Of a stretch of DNA of 64,000 nucleotides, positions 39,005 through 46,614 are shown in pieces (position 1 is the first letter of the stretch; the number at the start of each line of letters is the position of its first letter). Made by a program: the position numbers and the translations under genes. The notes below the pieces were generated by a model, which was given only the letters and a program-made list of their open reading frames with translations, was not told the DNA's origin and made no database searches. Source of the stretch: Pantoea sp. BAV 3049 (GTDB lineage Bacteria > Pseudomonadota > Gammaproteobacteria > Enterobacterales > Enterobacteriaceae); NCBI RefSeq assembly GCF_009765445.1, contig NZ_WHOY01000031.1, positions 5,108,359-5,172,358 on the forward strand, read 5' to 3'.

Positions 39005-39361
39005 ATGTCTGTCTACAAAAAATTGTCTGATGATACAAAAATTGCCATGTCACGCGGGATTAAAAATTGCTCCGGCCCTGATGATAGCTGGGATTTTGAA
39101 ACCACTGTAGGAGAGGCAAAAAAACAGGGCTGGTTTGCCACTGATAACGGAACGATGGAATGGAGCGCTGCAATTATTGGCAGTAACGACCGCTTTAATA
39201 CTTACCGATTGTATGATGATTCTCCCGATCCGATGGTTCGTGTTAATTACATCAGTGGGGTTATTTGCGCCATTGTTGATAAAACTGATGAAAATAGTTT
39301 TATCAAGCCCGGTCTGTGGTCACAGGCAGAACTGAATAAAAATACTGAGTGGATGTATTAG
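39005..39361 (+). CDS. Unknown 118-aa cargo protein (candidate counter-defence)
   Basis: Starts MSVYKKLSDDTKIAMSRGIK at the ATG 39005, with GAGGG about 9 bases upstream; an in-frame TTG at 38999 is less likely. It is an acidic alpha/beta sequence with several Trp (DDSWDFETTV, GWFATDNGTMEWSAA, GLWSQAELNKNTEWMY). No family recognised. It is preceded by an operator cluster and followed by CRISPR-repeat-like units and a small HTH gene, an arrangement like acr-aca loci. That association is an inference, not evidence of activity. Confidence 0.6.
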   Translation: MSVYKKLSDDTKIAMSRGIKNCSGPDDSWDFETTVGEAKKQGWFATDNGTMEWSAAIIGSNDRFNTYRLYDDSPDPMVRVNYISGVICAIVDKTDENSFIKPGLWSQAELNKNTEWMY

Positions 39362-39365
39362 ATTA

Positions 39366-39394
39366 TTGTTCCCCGCATTAGCGGGGTTAAACCG
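39366..39394 (+). repeat. CRISPR type I-E-like repeat unit 1
   Basis: 29 bases, with TTGTTCCCCGC, loop ATTA, then GCGGGGTTAAACCG. Compared with the Erwinia/E. coli type I-E repeat pattern (GTGTTCCCCGC...GCGGGGATAAACCG) it differs at about 4-5 positions, mainly in the loop, and keeps the 6-bp Cas6e-type stem and most of the 8-base crRNA handle. It starts 4 bases after the stop of the 118-aa gene. There is no T run after the stem. Confidence 0.65.
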
Positions 39395-39415
39395 GTTACA
39401 CCTTAGTCTTATTGT

Positions 39416-39444
39416 ACGTTCCCCGCATTAGCGGGGTTAAATTT
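39416..39444 (+). repeat. CRISPR type I-E-like repeat unit 2
   Basis: The second copy is identical to unit 1 over GTTCCCCGCATTAGCGGGG and the following TTAAA, but its flanks differ (handle end TTT instead of CCG). Start-to-start distance is 50 bases, leaving a 21-base spacer-like gap rather than the 32 of real arrays. It ends 11 bases before the ATG of the small HTH gene. Confidence 0.65.
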
Positions 39445-39455
39445 GAGTGAAAAAG

Positions 39456-39671
39456 ATGAATAAAACCCCAACACCAGGCGAGATCATTACAACCCGCGAG
39501 GCCGCAGGCCTGACGAGAGAACAGGCCGCTGAGCGATTCGGCTACGCGCCGGAGGGCTGGCGTAAAAAAGAGGTGAACGGAAGCCATAGCCGTGTGCTGT
39601 CAAAAGGAGAGTTTGAGCTGCTGCAGCTTCTCGCGGGCCAGCACCCTGACTATGTTTTAACACGACGCTGA
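39456..39671 (+). CDS. Small HTH regulator (Aca-like position)
   Basis: 71 residues from the ATG at 39456; a GTG at 39447 is an alternative. The helix-turn-helix ITTREAAGLTREQAAERFGY is followed by APEGWRKKEVNGSHSR, a layout common in small phage regulators. The C-terminus is LLQLLAGQHPDYVLTRR. It directly follows the CRISPR-like repeats and the 118-aa gene. Small HTH genes in this position next to anti-CRISPR genes are called Aca and repress the locus; whether this is one is untested. Confidence 0.65.
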   Translation: MNKTPTPGEIITTREAAGLTREQAAERFGYAPEGWRKKEVNGSHSRVLSKGEFELLQLLAGQHPDYVLTRR

Positions 39672-39834
39672 GCAAATCTTTCTCAACTCAGTTGTGGGGG
39701 ATCATGATGATTGATACAAGGGAAGACGTCGGGCATGCGTCTTATTTTAAAGCGGATTTATTGTAGGTAAGTATACCTGCTGCTACTATAAGCTGGGTAA
39801 ATAAGGCATTTATTTAAAGTCAGTAAGGGATTAT

Positions 39835-40317
39835 ATGGCTATATATTGCACTTTTGTCTTAAACGGGTTGCCATCATCGGTACTTGACTGTGACGGGGTG
39901 GCAAAACTACCGGCATTCTCAGGTCAAAAGCACGGAAGAAATAATGATACCATGACCGGTGTACCGGACATTGGCCCCCTTCCAAAAGGGCGTTATTATA
40001 TTGTAGGGCGAGAGTCCGGAGGATTCTTATCAAAGTTGCGCCATTTCTTTTTAAAATATGGTTATGGTACCGACCGTTCTGAATGGTTTGCACTCTATCG
40101 TGACGACGGAACTATTGACGATCATACCTTTATAGATGGCGTTAAACGCGGTAACTTTCGTTTACATCCAATCGGGCCGCTGGGATTAAGTGAGGGATGC
40201 ATAACACTTAATCATATTGGAGATTTTGATTATTTAAGAAAGAAACTCCTTTCTACTATGATGATTAACGTACCCGGTACTTCTCTCAAAGCATATGGAA
40301 TAGTGGAGGTGAGATAA
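39835..40317 (+). CDS. Tlde1-like (DUF2778) L,D-transpeptidase-fold toxin
   Basis: 160 residues with no signal peptide. The catalytic motif is FRLHPIGPLGLSEGCITL: His111 and Cys122, spaced as in DUF2778/Tlde1 proteins. GVPDIGPLPKGRYYIVGRES is the family's N-terminal signature. Tlde1 is a type VI secretion effector that damages target peptidoglycan by L,D-carboxypeptidase and exchange activity. The next gene overlaps by one base and encodes a membrane protein, as in effector-immunity pairs. It could instead serve the phage, but a second muramidase-type endolysin is already present in the lysis region. Confidence 0.75.
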   Translation: MAIYCTFVLNGLPSSVLDCDGVAKLPAFSGQKHGRNNDTMTGVPDIGPLPKGRYYIVGRESGGFLSKLRHFFLKYGYGTDRSEWFALYRDDGTIDDHTFIDGVKRGNFRLHPIGPLGLSEGCITLNHIGDFDYLRKKLLSTMMINVPGTSLKAYGIVEVR

Positions 40318-40574
40318 TGAAAATTGTTAAGTTGTTATTGATATTTGTTTGTTTTGTGTTTTTGTTCTTGCTCGTGTCTTTTTCGATTTCCGCAATTATG
40401 ACTGACAATATCCAGACCGGGTTATATCGTCTTTTCGGTGTGACTGGAGCAGAAAATTCTTTAAATTTCCTTGCTGATTTCACGATGATTGTTTCATTCG
40501 TGGTGACCCTTCTTATTTTTTTTGTATACCATTTAATATCCCGGTGTCGGGGCAGTGGCGGCGATTATGATTAA
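40317..40574 (+). CDS. Membrane protein, probable immunity partner of the Tlde1-like toxin
   Basis: 85 residues with two membrane helices (about 5-27, IVKLLLIFVCFVFLFLLVSF, and about 55-72, MIVSFVVTLLIFFVYHLI) and a periplasmic-size loop between them. Its ATG overlaps the toxin stop (TAATG), so translation is coupled. Not recognised as a named family; the immunity role rests on this coupling and on the need to protect the periplasm. Confidence 0.55.
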   Translation: MKIVKLLLIFVCFVFLFLLVSFSISAIMTDNIQTGLYRLFGVTGAENSLNFLADFTMIVSFVVTLLIFFVYHLISRCRGSGGDYD

Positions 40575-40659
40575 AAAAGTCTTTGACTGATGCTGGTCTA
40601 TATGAAAACCGTCACTCCTAATGCAGTTAACCCCGCGCCGCCAGTAGCGTGACAATGAA

Positions 40660-40714
40660 AAGACTTGTTGACAGGTCATTTCCATCATATCATTAAGACC
40701 TGTTAACAAGTCTT
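40660..40714. promoter_or_regulatory. Operator/promoter of the StbDE toxin-antitoxin pair
   Basis: AAGACTTGTTGACAGGTC (40660-40677) and GACCTGTTAACAAGTCTT (40697-40714) are 18-bp inverted arms with one mismatch. TTGACA (40668-40673) within the left arm is a consensus -35. Antitoxin-toxin complexes of this type bind such repeats to repress their own promoter. Confidence 0.7.
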
Positions 40715-40726
40715 TCGAGGTGAACT

Positions 40727-40978
40727 ATGCCGAATATTATTCTGAGTGACACAAGCGCCAGCGTCAGTGAACTTAAAAAAAACCCAATGGCAACGGTTAA
40801 CGCGGGTGAGGGATATCCAGTCGCTATTTTGAACCGCAATCAACCTGCGTTTTACTGCGTTCCCGCCGTGCTTTATGAGCAAATGCTCGATGCGCTTGAC
40901 GATCAGGAACTGACGCGGCTGGTAGCTGAACGCAGCAATCAGCCACTCATTGACGTGGATCTGGACAGCTATCTGTGA
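40727..40978 (+). CDS. stbD: Antitoxin, Phd/YefM (StbD) family
   Basis: 83 residues. The N-terminal DNA-binding Phd/YefM fold shows SDTSASVSELKKNPMATVNAG and PVAILNRNQPAFYCVPAVLYE; the acidic C-terminus (ELTRLVAERSNQPLIDVDLDSYL) would wrap the toxin. The stop overlaps the toxin start by four bases (GTGA). It represses the pair through the inverted repeat just upstream. Confidence 0.88.
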   Translation: MPNIILSDTSASVSELKKNPMATVNAGEGYPVAILNRNQPAFYCVPAVLYEQMLDALDDQELTRLVAERSNQPLIDVDLDSYL

Positions 40979-41262
40979 CGTACAAAGTCAGGTTCAGGGA
41001 AGATGCCCTTAAAGAGTGGCAAAAACTAGATAAAAGCATTCAGCAACAGTTTGCAAAAAAATTAAAAAAGTGCAGTGAGGAGCCTCATATACCCTCAGCA
41101 AGATTGAGGGGTATAAAAGACTGCTACAAAATTAAACTTCGTGCTTCTGGTTTTCGTCTTGTTTACCAGGTAATTGAAAATGAACTGGTTATTGCGGTCA
41201 TTGCCGTTGGAAAAAGAGAAAGAAGTGAAGTTTATAATCTCGCAAGCGCGAGAATGAAATAA
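40975..41262 (+). CDS. stbE: Toxin, RelE/ParE superfamily (StbE)
   Basis: 95 residues from a GTG start. Typical RelE/StbE sequence: YKVRFREDALKEWQKLDKSI, then RLRGIKDCYKIKLRASGFRLVYQV and VIAVGKRERSEVY. It should be a ribosome-dependent mRNA endonuclease, kept inactive by StbD. As prophage cargo it could stabilise the prophage or act against other phages. Confidence 0.88.
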   Translation: MTYKVRFREDALKEWQKLDKSIQQQFAKKLKKCSEEPHIPSARLRGIKDCYKIKLRASGFRLVYQVIENELVIAVIAVGKRERSEVYNLASARMK

Positions 41263-41322
41263 TAATCAAGTGACCCAATCCCCGCTGTCCCCTCGCGCAC
41301 GCGCGCGTTTGTCCCGTCAGAT

Positions 41323-41338
41323 AGTCAAGATTTCGACC
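41323..41338 (+). promoter_or_regulatory. Repeated late-region element, copy 1
   Basis: AGTCAAGATTTCGACC, 46 bases before the first morphogenesis gene (41385). One of four copies of GTCARGATTTCG in the prophage, all on the plus strand. See the dedicated finding. Confidence 0.55.
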
Positions 41339-41384
41339 ACTCGTTAAGCCACCCTTGCGGCACATCAACCGCGAGGGCATCACA

Positions 41385-41828
41385 ATGGCAAGACCACGTA
41401 AAAACCCCGTAGAAGTTCCAGGGCAGGAGAAAGCCAGCAGCACGCCTGCTGCTGAGCCGGACACCACCAGCCCGGAAACCTCTTCCGCAGATACCCTGGC
41501 GCAGCCTGTAGCGGAACAGGACACCACCAGCACGCCTGCAGCAGCAGAACAGCAGCCCGATTTCGATATGTCCGCCGCCGGCGCTGAAGAAATTCTTTCC
41601 CACTTCCTGCAGTACGGCTTCACCGACCAACAAGGCCACGCGCTGGAGAACTGCGCGGACTTCCTGCAGCTGGTTGAGCTGGCCACTAACCCGGTGGTTA
41701 TCGTTCAGCAGCCCGGGCCGGAAGAGAACGCCGTGCAGGCCTCTGCCACCGTTGCTGCATCCCCCGCCGTAAACACTGCCCGCGCGGGCGGCCCCGTGCT
41801 GACAGAGCACGGCTGGCTTGTTAAGTGA
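41385..41828 (+). CDS. Phage protein upstream of connector, 147 aa
   Basis: Starts MARPRKNPVEVPGQEKASS at the ATG 41385 (GAGGG about 7 bases upstream). The first half is Ala/Thr/Pro/Glu-rich and disordered-looking; a folded segment follows (GAEEILSHFLQYGFTDQQGHALENC cut here as GAEEILSHFLQYGF). It is the first gene of the late operon. Function unknown; it may be a virion or assembly cofactor. Confidence 0.6.
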   Translation: MARPRKNPVEVPGQEKASSTPAAEPDTTSPETSSADTLAQPVAEQDTTSTPAAAEQQPDFDMSAAGAEEILSHFLQYGFTDQQGHALENCADFLQLVELATNPVVIVQQPGPEENAVQASATVAASPAVNTARAGGPVLTEHGWLVK

Positions 41829-41837
41829 GGGGGCGCC

Positions 41838-42041
41838 ATGTGTGGAAGCAGTAAAACCCCGACCGTAGTTAAATCCGATCCGGTTGCTGAGGCGGACGCG
41901 GCAGCAGACACCGCAGCTAAAGCGGCGAACGCTGACGCAGCGGCCCGCAAAAAACGCAAGGCACAGTCGCTGCTCGAAACCGGCGCCGGTACTGAGTCAC
42001 TACTTGCCGGCGCTGGCGGCAAAATGCAGCTGGGGGCGTAA
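41838..42041 (+). CDS. Small Ala-rich phage protein, 67 aa
   Basis: MCGSSKTPTVVKSDPVAEAD, followed by a helical Ala-rich stretch and GGKMQLGA. Similar short proteins starting Met-Cys precede connector genes in related podoviral prophages. The stop overlaps the connector start (TAATG). Confidence 0.6.
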   Translation: MCGSSKTPTVVKSDPVAEADAAADTAAKAANADAAARKKRKAQSLLETGAGTESLLAGAGGKMQLGA

Positions 42042-43675
42042 TGGATGCGATTGCCGGCAGGCTGAAAAAGCGCCTCGATACGCTGAAGGGCGCGCGCCAG
42101 GCTCATGACAGCGTCTGGCAGGACTGTTTCGATCACACCTATCCGCTACGCGGCGCGGGCCTGTCTGCCAGCGTTACTGATGCACAGAGTGCAAAATCCA
42201 GAGTAGCCCGCCTGCTGACCAGCACGGCCACGGACAGCGCCCGCATTCTGGCCAGCGCGCTGATGTCCGGCATGACGCCACCGCAGGCCCAGTGGATGGA
42301 CCTGGGCGAGGAGGGCATGAGCGACGACGAGCGCGCCTGGTTCTCTACGGCGGCCACAATCATCTGGGAGAACATTCACGCCGCCAACTTTGACGCAGAG
42401 GGCTACGAGGCAAACCTTGACGTCGTTTGCGCGGGCTGGTTCGTGCTCTACGTTGATGAGGACCAGGACGAGGGCGGATTCAATTTCCAGCAGTGGCCGA
42501 TCGCACAGTGCTTTGTTGCCTCAACGCGAAAAGACGGGCGTGTGGACACCATTTTCCGCAGCTACCAGCGCACGGCCGCGCAGGCGGTTAAGGAGTTTGG
42601 GGAAAAAGCCGTCAGCGAGAAAATTCGCAAGGCCGCTAAGGACAAGCCTGATGAAAAGTTCGACCTGCTGCACGCCATCTGCCCCCGGGGCAATTTCATT
42701 CAGGGAGCGAGGCTGGCCAGAAACCTGCCGTTCGCGTCGTATCACATCGAACTGAGCCAGGGCGTTTTGCTGCGCGAGTCCGGCTATCACGAATTCCCCT
42801 GCTGCGTGCCGCGCTGGATGAAAATACCCGGCGCCGCGTACGGCATCGGCCCCGTCTACGACGCGCTGCCCGATATCAAAGAACTTAATACCTGGCTCAG
42901 GATGGAAAAAGCAGCAGGCGATCTGGCGATTGCCGGCATGTGGATCGCTGAGGACGACGGCGTATTAAACCCCAGAACGGTGCAGGTCGGCCCGCGTAAA
43001 ATCATCCCTGCAGCCAGCGTTGACAGCATGAAACCGCTACTCACCGGCTCCGATTTTAACGTTGCATTCAGCAGCGAAGAACGGTTAGAGGCGCGCATTC
43101 GTAAAGTGCTGATGGCAGACCAGCTGCAGCCGCAGGACGGCCCCGCCATGACGGCAACTGAGGTACACGTCCGGGTTGCACTCATACGCCAGCTGCTGGG
43201 GCCGGTCTATGGGCGCTTTCAGGCTGAGTACCTGCAGCCGCTGATTGAGCGCTGTTTCGGCCTCGCGCTGCGCGCCGGCATCTTTCCACCGCTGCCGCAG
43301 ACGCTCGCTGGCAGGCGCATAAACGTGCGCTATATCTCCCCGCTGGCCAGAGCGCAGAAACTCGAAAACGTCACGTCAATAGAACGCCTCGCGGCCAACG
43401 TCGGCCAGCTGCTGGCCATCGCGCCGGACGTGGTGGACAACCTGGACACCGACGCCGCCGTACAGGTGGTGGGCGACGCGCTCGGCGTGCCGGCTAAGGT
43501 GTTGCGCGACGCAGCTGCAGTACAGTCGCTGCGTGACCAGCGGGCGAAACAGCAGCAACAGGCCGCACAGCAGCAGTTACTGATGCAGGCAGGGCAGGCG
43601 GCGGCGCAGAGCGGTGGTGAACAGGCCGGCACCGCCATTGCGCAGCAGCTGACAAGGGGGGCGGGCAATGGTTAA
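42041..43675 (+). CDS. Head-tail connector (portal) protein
   Basis: 544 residues, T7 gp8-like in size and content: LKKRLDTLKGARQAHDSVWQ, RVARLLTSTATDSARILASALMSGM, and AMTATEVHVRVALIRQLLGPVYGR, features of the podoviral head-to-tail connecting family. It should form the dodecameric ring through which DNA is packaged. The C-terminal tail is Gln/Ala-rich. It is followed at once by the Bbp19-like gene with an 8-base overlap. Confidence 0.88.
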   Translation: MDAIAGRLKKRLDTLKGARQAHDSVWQDCFDHTYPLRGAGLSASVTDAQSAKSRVARLLTSTATDSARILASALMSGMTPPQAQWMDLGEEGMSDDERAWFSTAATIIWENIHAANFDAEGYEANLDVVCAGWFVLYVDEDQDEGGFNFQQWPIAQCFVASTRKDGRVDTIFRSYQRTAAQAVKEFGEKAVSEKIRKAAKDKPDEKFDLLHAICPRGNFIQGARLARNLPFASYHIELSQGVLLRESGYHEFPCCVPRWMKIPGAAYGIGPVYDALPDIKELNTWLRMEKAAGDLAIAGMWIAEDDGVLNPRTVQVGPRKIIPAASVDSMKPLLTGSDFNVAFSSEERLEARIRKVLMADQLQPQDGPAMTATEVHVRVALIRQLLGPVYGRFQAEYLQPLIERCFGLALRAGIFPPLPQTLAGRRINVRYISPLARAQKLENVTSIERLAANVGQLLAIAPDVVDNLDTDAAVQVVGDALGVPAKVLRDAAAVQSLRDQRAKQQQQAAQQQLLMQAGQAAAQSGGEQAGTAIAQQLTRGAGNG

Positions 43676-43898
43676 GAAAGTGCAGAACGAAGACTATAAG
43701 CGCCTTTTCGAAGAGACGGCAGGCGGGCCGGAGGTGCTGGACGAGCTGGTGCGTGTTTTTGGTGGGGCAATATTCGTTAAGGGCGGCGCGGAGGGCGACC
43801 GGCAGACGTGCTACAAGGCCGGCCAGCGCAGCGTGCTGGATTTTATTTTGCTGAAAATCAACAGAGCAAACGGAGTAAACGACGATGTGGAAGATTAA
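43668..43898 (+). CDS. Bbp19-family small phage protein
   Basis: 76 residues, EDYKRLFEETAGGPEVLDEL and CYKAGQRSVLDFILLKI, resembling the Bbp19 family first seen in Bordetella phage BPP-1. Function unknown; always near the connector gene. It overlaps the connector and scaffold genes by a few bases, showing tight translational coupling. Confidence 0.65.
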   Translation: MVKKVQNEDYKRLFEETAGGPEVLDELVRVFGGAIFVKGGAEGDRQTCYKAGQRSVLDFILLKINRANGVNDDVED

Positions 43899-44676
43899 TC
43901 ACCTACTGTGCAGCGAGGCACCGGGCGACGAGGGCGGCGGCGGTGGAGATCAACCTGCAGGCAATGAGGGCAACACGCTGCTGGATACCGGCGCGGGGGA
44001 CTGGCTGCCCGAAAAATTCCGCGTTAAAGATGAAGCCGGGGCGCTCAATATTGAGCAGTCAGCACGCAAAATGGCTGACTCATACAGCCACCTGGCTAAG
44101 CGCATGGGCAGCGGGGACGCGCCACCTAAAACGGCGGAAGAGTACGCGCCGGAGGTGGAAACCGAAGGGTTTAACTGGGACGATTTCAAATCAGACCCGC
44201 GCGCGCAAAGTTTTATGAAAGCGGCCCACGCTAAAGGGATCACAAATGACCAGATGAGTTTTATCCTGGGAGAATACACCCGGGAGGCGGGCGGCCTGGT
44301 CAACGGCGCAGCGGCGCTTGATGCCGACGCCGCCCGGGCAGAACTGCAGCAGACCTGGAAAACCGATGCGGAATTTAATCAGAATGTCGGGCTGGCGTAC
44401 CGGGCGTTTAACGCGCTGGCGGACGATGCCGACAAAGGGCGCATTAACGAGATTGGCAATAACCCCATCGTATTGCGTCTGCTGGCGAAGATGGGCGCGG
44501 AGATGCGCGAGGATGCCGCGCCGGCTGGCGAGGTGAGCGGGGAAGACCTGCAGGGCGTCCGGGATCTGATGAAATCGGAGGCGTACACCAACGATAAGCA
44601 CCCGGATCACGAAAAAGTATCCGCGCAGGTGAGTGCGTTCTACCGCAGGCACTATGGCGATAATCCGGTGGGCTGA
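43885..44676 (+). CDS. Scaffolding / capsid assembly protein
   Basis: 263 residues between connector and capsid genes, the T7 gp9 position. The acidic Gly-rich start (GDEGGGGGDQ) is followed by helical charged sequence and ends HEKVSAQVSAFYRRHYGDN, a basic helix-type end as in scaffolds. The sequence DWLPEKFRVKDEAGALNIEQ is common in podoviral scaffolds. Confidence 0.75.
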   Translation: MWKINHLLCSEAPGDEGGGGGDQPAGNEGNTLLDTGAGDWLPEKFRVKDEAGALNIEQSARKMADSYSHLAKRMGSGDAPPKTAEEYAPEVETEGFNWDDFKSDPRAQSFMKAAHAKGITNDQMSFILGEYTREAGGLVNGAAALDADAARAELQQTWKTDAEFNQNVGLAYRAFNALADDADKGRINEIGNNPIVLRLLAKMGAEMREDAAPAGEVSGEDLQGVRDLMKSEAYTNDKHPDHEKVSAQVSAFYRRHYGDNPVG

Positions 44677-44900
44677 TGATGAAAATTGCACTGATTGGCG
44701 GCCCTGCTGATGGGGAAGCCCGGGAAGTGAACACCGACGGCAGCGGCACCCCGCCACCCGTCCTGCTTATTGCAAGGCGTGGCAGGCCAAGGCGCGGCGC
44801 TACCGGTAAACCCTGGTATCGTTACGCGCTCCGGACGGATCCGGACAGGTGGGAGGACGGCTCCCCTTATTACGAATACCACTTCAACCCTGACGCCTGA
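44676..44900 (+). CDS. Small phage protein, 74 aa, unknown
   Basis: MMKIALIGGPADGEAREVNT; the start overlaps the scaffold stop by one base. The pattern LIGGPADG... and YRYALRTDPDRWEDGSPYYEYHF recalls small, widespread phage proteins of unknown function. It is followed immediately by a terminator. Confidence 0.6.
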   Translation: MMKIALIGGPADGEAREVNTDGSGTPPPVLLIARRGRPRRGATGKPWYRYALRTDPDRWEDGSPYYEYHFNPDA

Positions 44901-44906
44901 CATAAA

Positions 44907-44928
44907 CCCGCCACCCGGCGGGTTTTTT
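44907..44928 (+). terminator. Rho-independent terminator before the capsid gene
   Basis: CCCGCC-ACCC-GGCGGG is a 6-bp stem followed by TTTTTT. The repeated element copy 2 begins 6 bases after it, so transcription may stop and restart here, giving extra capsid mRNA. Confidence 0.85.
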
Positions 44929-44933
44929 CATTT

Positions 44934-44949
44934 GGTCAAGATTTCGACC
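44934..44949 (+). promoter_or_regulatory. Repeated late-region element, copy 2
   Basis: GGTCAAGATTTCGACC, directly after the terminator and 145 bases before the capsid start. Position between a terminator and a highly expressed gene fits a promoter. Confidence 0.6.
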
Positions 44950-45094
44950 TTCCCCACCCATATTCTCCCTCTCACAGCCCGGCGTGATTGCCGGATACCT
45001 GTTATTCCGCTGCCGGTAAGCGCCACCCCGCCAGCGTATTTTGAGCCGGTTACCCGATAACTCAGCACGGCGAGATTATTGATCGGGGTGTGAT

Positions 45095-45988
45095 ATGGCC
45101 TTTGATGCCAACAAAAACATGATCACCGCTGCGTTTGTACAGCAGTTTCATGACTCGTTTGAAATTGCGACGCAGCAAAAAGATTCCCGCCTGCAGGGTG
45201 CTGTACACGACCGGGGGCAGATCACCGGCTCGGCGTTCACCATTAACGATATGGGAACGATCGAGATGAACCAGATCACCACCCGTTTCGGGGATACGGT
45301 CTGGGACGTGCCGGAAGCCGGTACCCGTAATGCATTGATGGCGGATTATGGCCTGTTCGTGCCGGTCGAAAAGCGCGATTTGCGCAAGCTGATTGCGAAC
45401 CCGCAGGGGCCGTATATGGCGCTGACGCTGAGCGCCTGCAACCGCAAAAAAGACGACGTGATTTACCGCGCGCTGATTGATGCCATCCCGCGCAAGACTG
45501 AGGACAACGGCGCTTACACCAACGTTGCGCTGCCGGCAACACAGAAAATCGTGGCGGGCGGTACCGGTATGACTAAAGCGAAGCTGATCGCCGCCAAGGC
45601 CATGTTCAGGCGCAACGAGTGCGACGAGCAGAACGGCGAGGAACTGTATTTCACGTATAACGCTGACATGCTCACGCAGATCCTGAGCGATACCACGCTG
45701 ACCAGTGCCGACTTTATGGCGGTTAAAATGCTGCAGGAAGGTGCGCTGTCAACGAAATGGCTCGGCTTTAACTGGATTGCGTATGAAAAACTCGACGTAA
45801 CCGGTACGGCCACCACCGCCGCAGCCTGGTGTAAAAGCGCCGTGCATTTCGGTACCGGCGCGGAATACAACATTGATATCGGCCCGCGCCGCGACAAAAA
45901 CAACACGATCCAGATCAGTGTTGATGCCTCATACGGGGCGGGAAGGGCCAACGAATCCAAAGTAGTAGCAATCGATTTTGTTGGGTAA
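45095..45988 (+). CDS. Major capsid protein
   Basis: 297 residues, between its own control region and a terminator, as T7 gene 10. MAFDANKNMITAAFVQQFHD and a body without transmembrane or catalytic signatures, rich in beta strands (AEYNIDIGPRRDKNNTIQISV), fit the podoviral capsid family. Assigned by position, size and general similarity; the HK97 fold is presumed. Confidence 0.8.
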   Translation: MAFDANKNMITAAFVQQFHDSFEIATQQKDSRLQGAVHDRGQITGSAFTINDMGTIEMNQITTRFGDTVWDVPEAGTRNALMADYGLFVPVEKRDLRKLIANPQGPYMALTLSACNRKKDDVIYRALIDAIPRKTEDNGAYTNVALPATQKIVAGGTGMTKAKLIAAKAMFRRNECDEQNGEELYFTYNADMLTQILSDTTLTSADFMAVKMLQEGALSTKWLGFNWIAYEKLDVTGTATTAAAWCKSAVHFGTGAEYNIDIGPRRDKNNTIQISVDASYGAGRANESKVVAIDFVG

Positions 45989-45995
45989 ACGCATT

Positions 45996-46021
45996 GCCGG
46001 GCATTCCCCCCGGCTTTTTTT
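45996..46021 (+). terminator. Rho-independent terminator after the capsid gene
   Basis: GCCGGG and CCCGGC form a 6-bp stem with a 7-base loop followed by seven T, 7 bases after the capsid stop. Same arrangement as the terminator after T7 gene 10. Confidence 0.85.
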
Positions 46022-46038
46022 ATTTCAGGGGCTGAGTT

Positions 46039-46614
46039 ATGGCCACGGTTTCAAGTGTTTCAATCTGTTCCAACGCGCTGCTGACGCTCGGCGCCCATCC
46101 CATAAACGATTTTAACGAAAACACAGAGCACGCCAGGCTTTGCGCCAACAAGTACCCCACGCTGCGGGATGATTTGCTCAGAAAGCACCCCTGGAACTGC
46201 GCCGTTAAGCGCGTGGTGCTGGCGCCATCCACCACCGCGCCGGCATTTGGCTGGGCGTATTCGTTCACGCTGCCAGGCGACGTGCTGCGCATTTTGTCTG
46301 TCGGCATGGATAACCAGCCGGCCCCGGATTACCAGCTGGAGGGCCGCAGCATTCTGGCCAATACCAGCGTACTGCCGCTGCGCTACATCTGGCGCAACGA
46401 GGACGAGGCCAGCTGGGACAGCGCCATGATCCGCCTGATGGAAATGATCGTCGCCGCCGAACTGGCCTACGCCGTCACCGCGTCCGCCACGCTGCAGGCG
46501 AATTTAAAAAACGAGGCTGAATTCATGTTCCGCCAGGCAAAAGCGCAGGACGGGCAGGAAAACCCGGCGCAGGAGCTGGGCGGCTACCCGTCATTCGAAT
46601 CAAGGTTTTACTGA
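46039..46614 (+). CDS. Tail tubular protein A (gp11-like)
   Basis: 191 residues: ICSNALLTLGAHPINDFNEN and ARLCANKYPTLRDDLLRKHP, then WNCAVKRVVLAP, typical of podoviral adaptor (gatekeeper) proteins. It should join the connector to the nozzle. It overlaps the next gene start (TGATG). Confidence 0.85.
   Translation: MATVSSVSICSNALLTLGAHPINDFNENTEHARLCANKYPTLRDDLLRKHPWNCAVKRVVLAPSTTAPAFGWAYSFTLPGDVLRILSVGMDNQPAPDYQLEGRSILANTSVLPLRYIWRNEDEASWDSAMIRLMEMIVAAELAYAVTASATLQANLKNEAEFMFRQAKAQDGQENPAQELGGYPSFESRFY

Noticed and set aside
39366..39444. Reading the repeat pair as a real CRISPR array
   Set aside because: Only two units, a 21-base gap instead of about 32, differing flanks and no cas genes nearby.
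39366..39444. Reading the two hairpins as ordinary Rho-independent terminators
   Set aside because: Neither stem is followed by a T run, and the match extends beyond the stem into the CRISPR handle; still the main alternative explanation.
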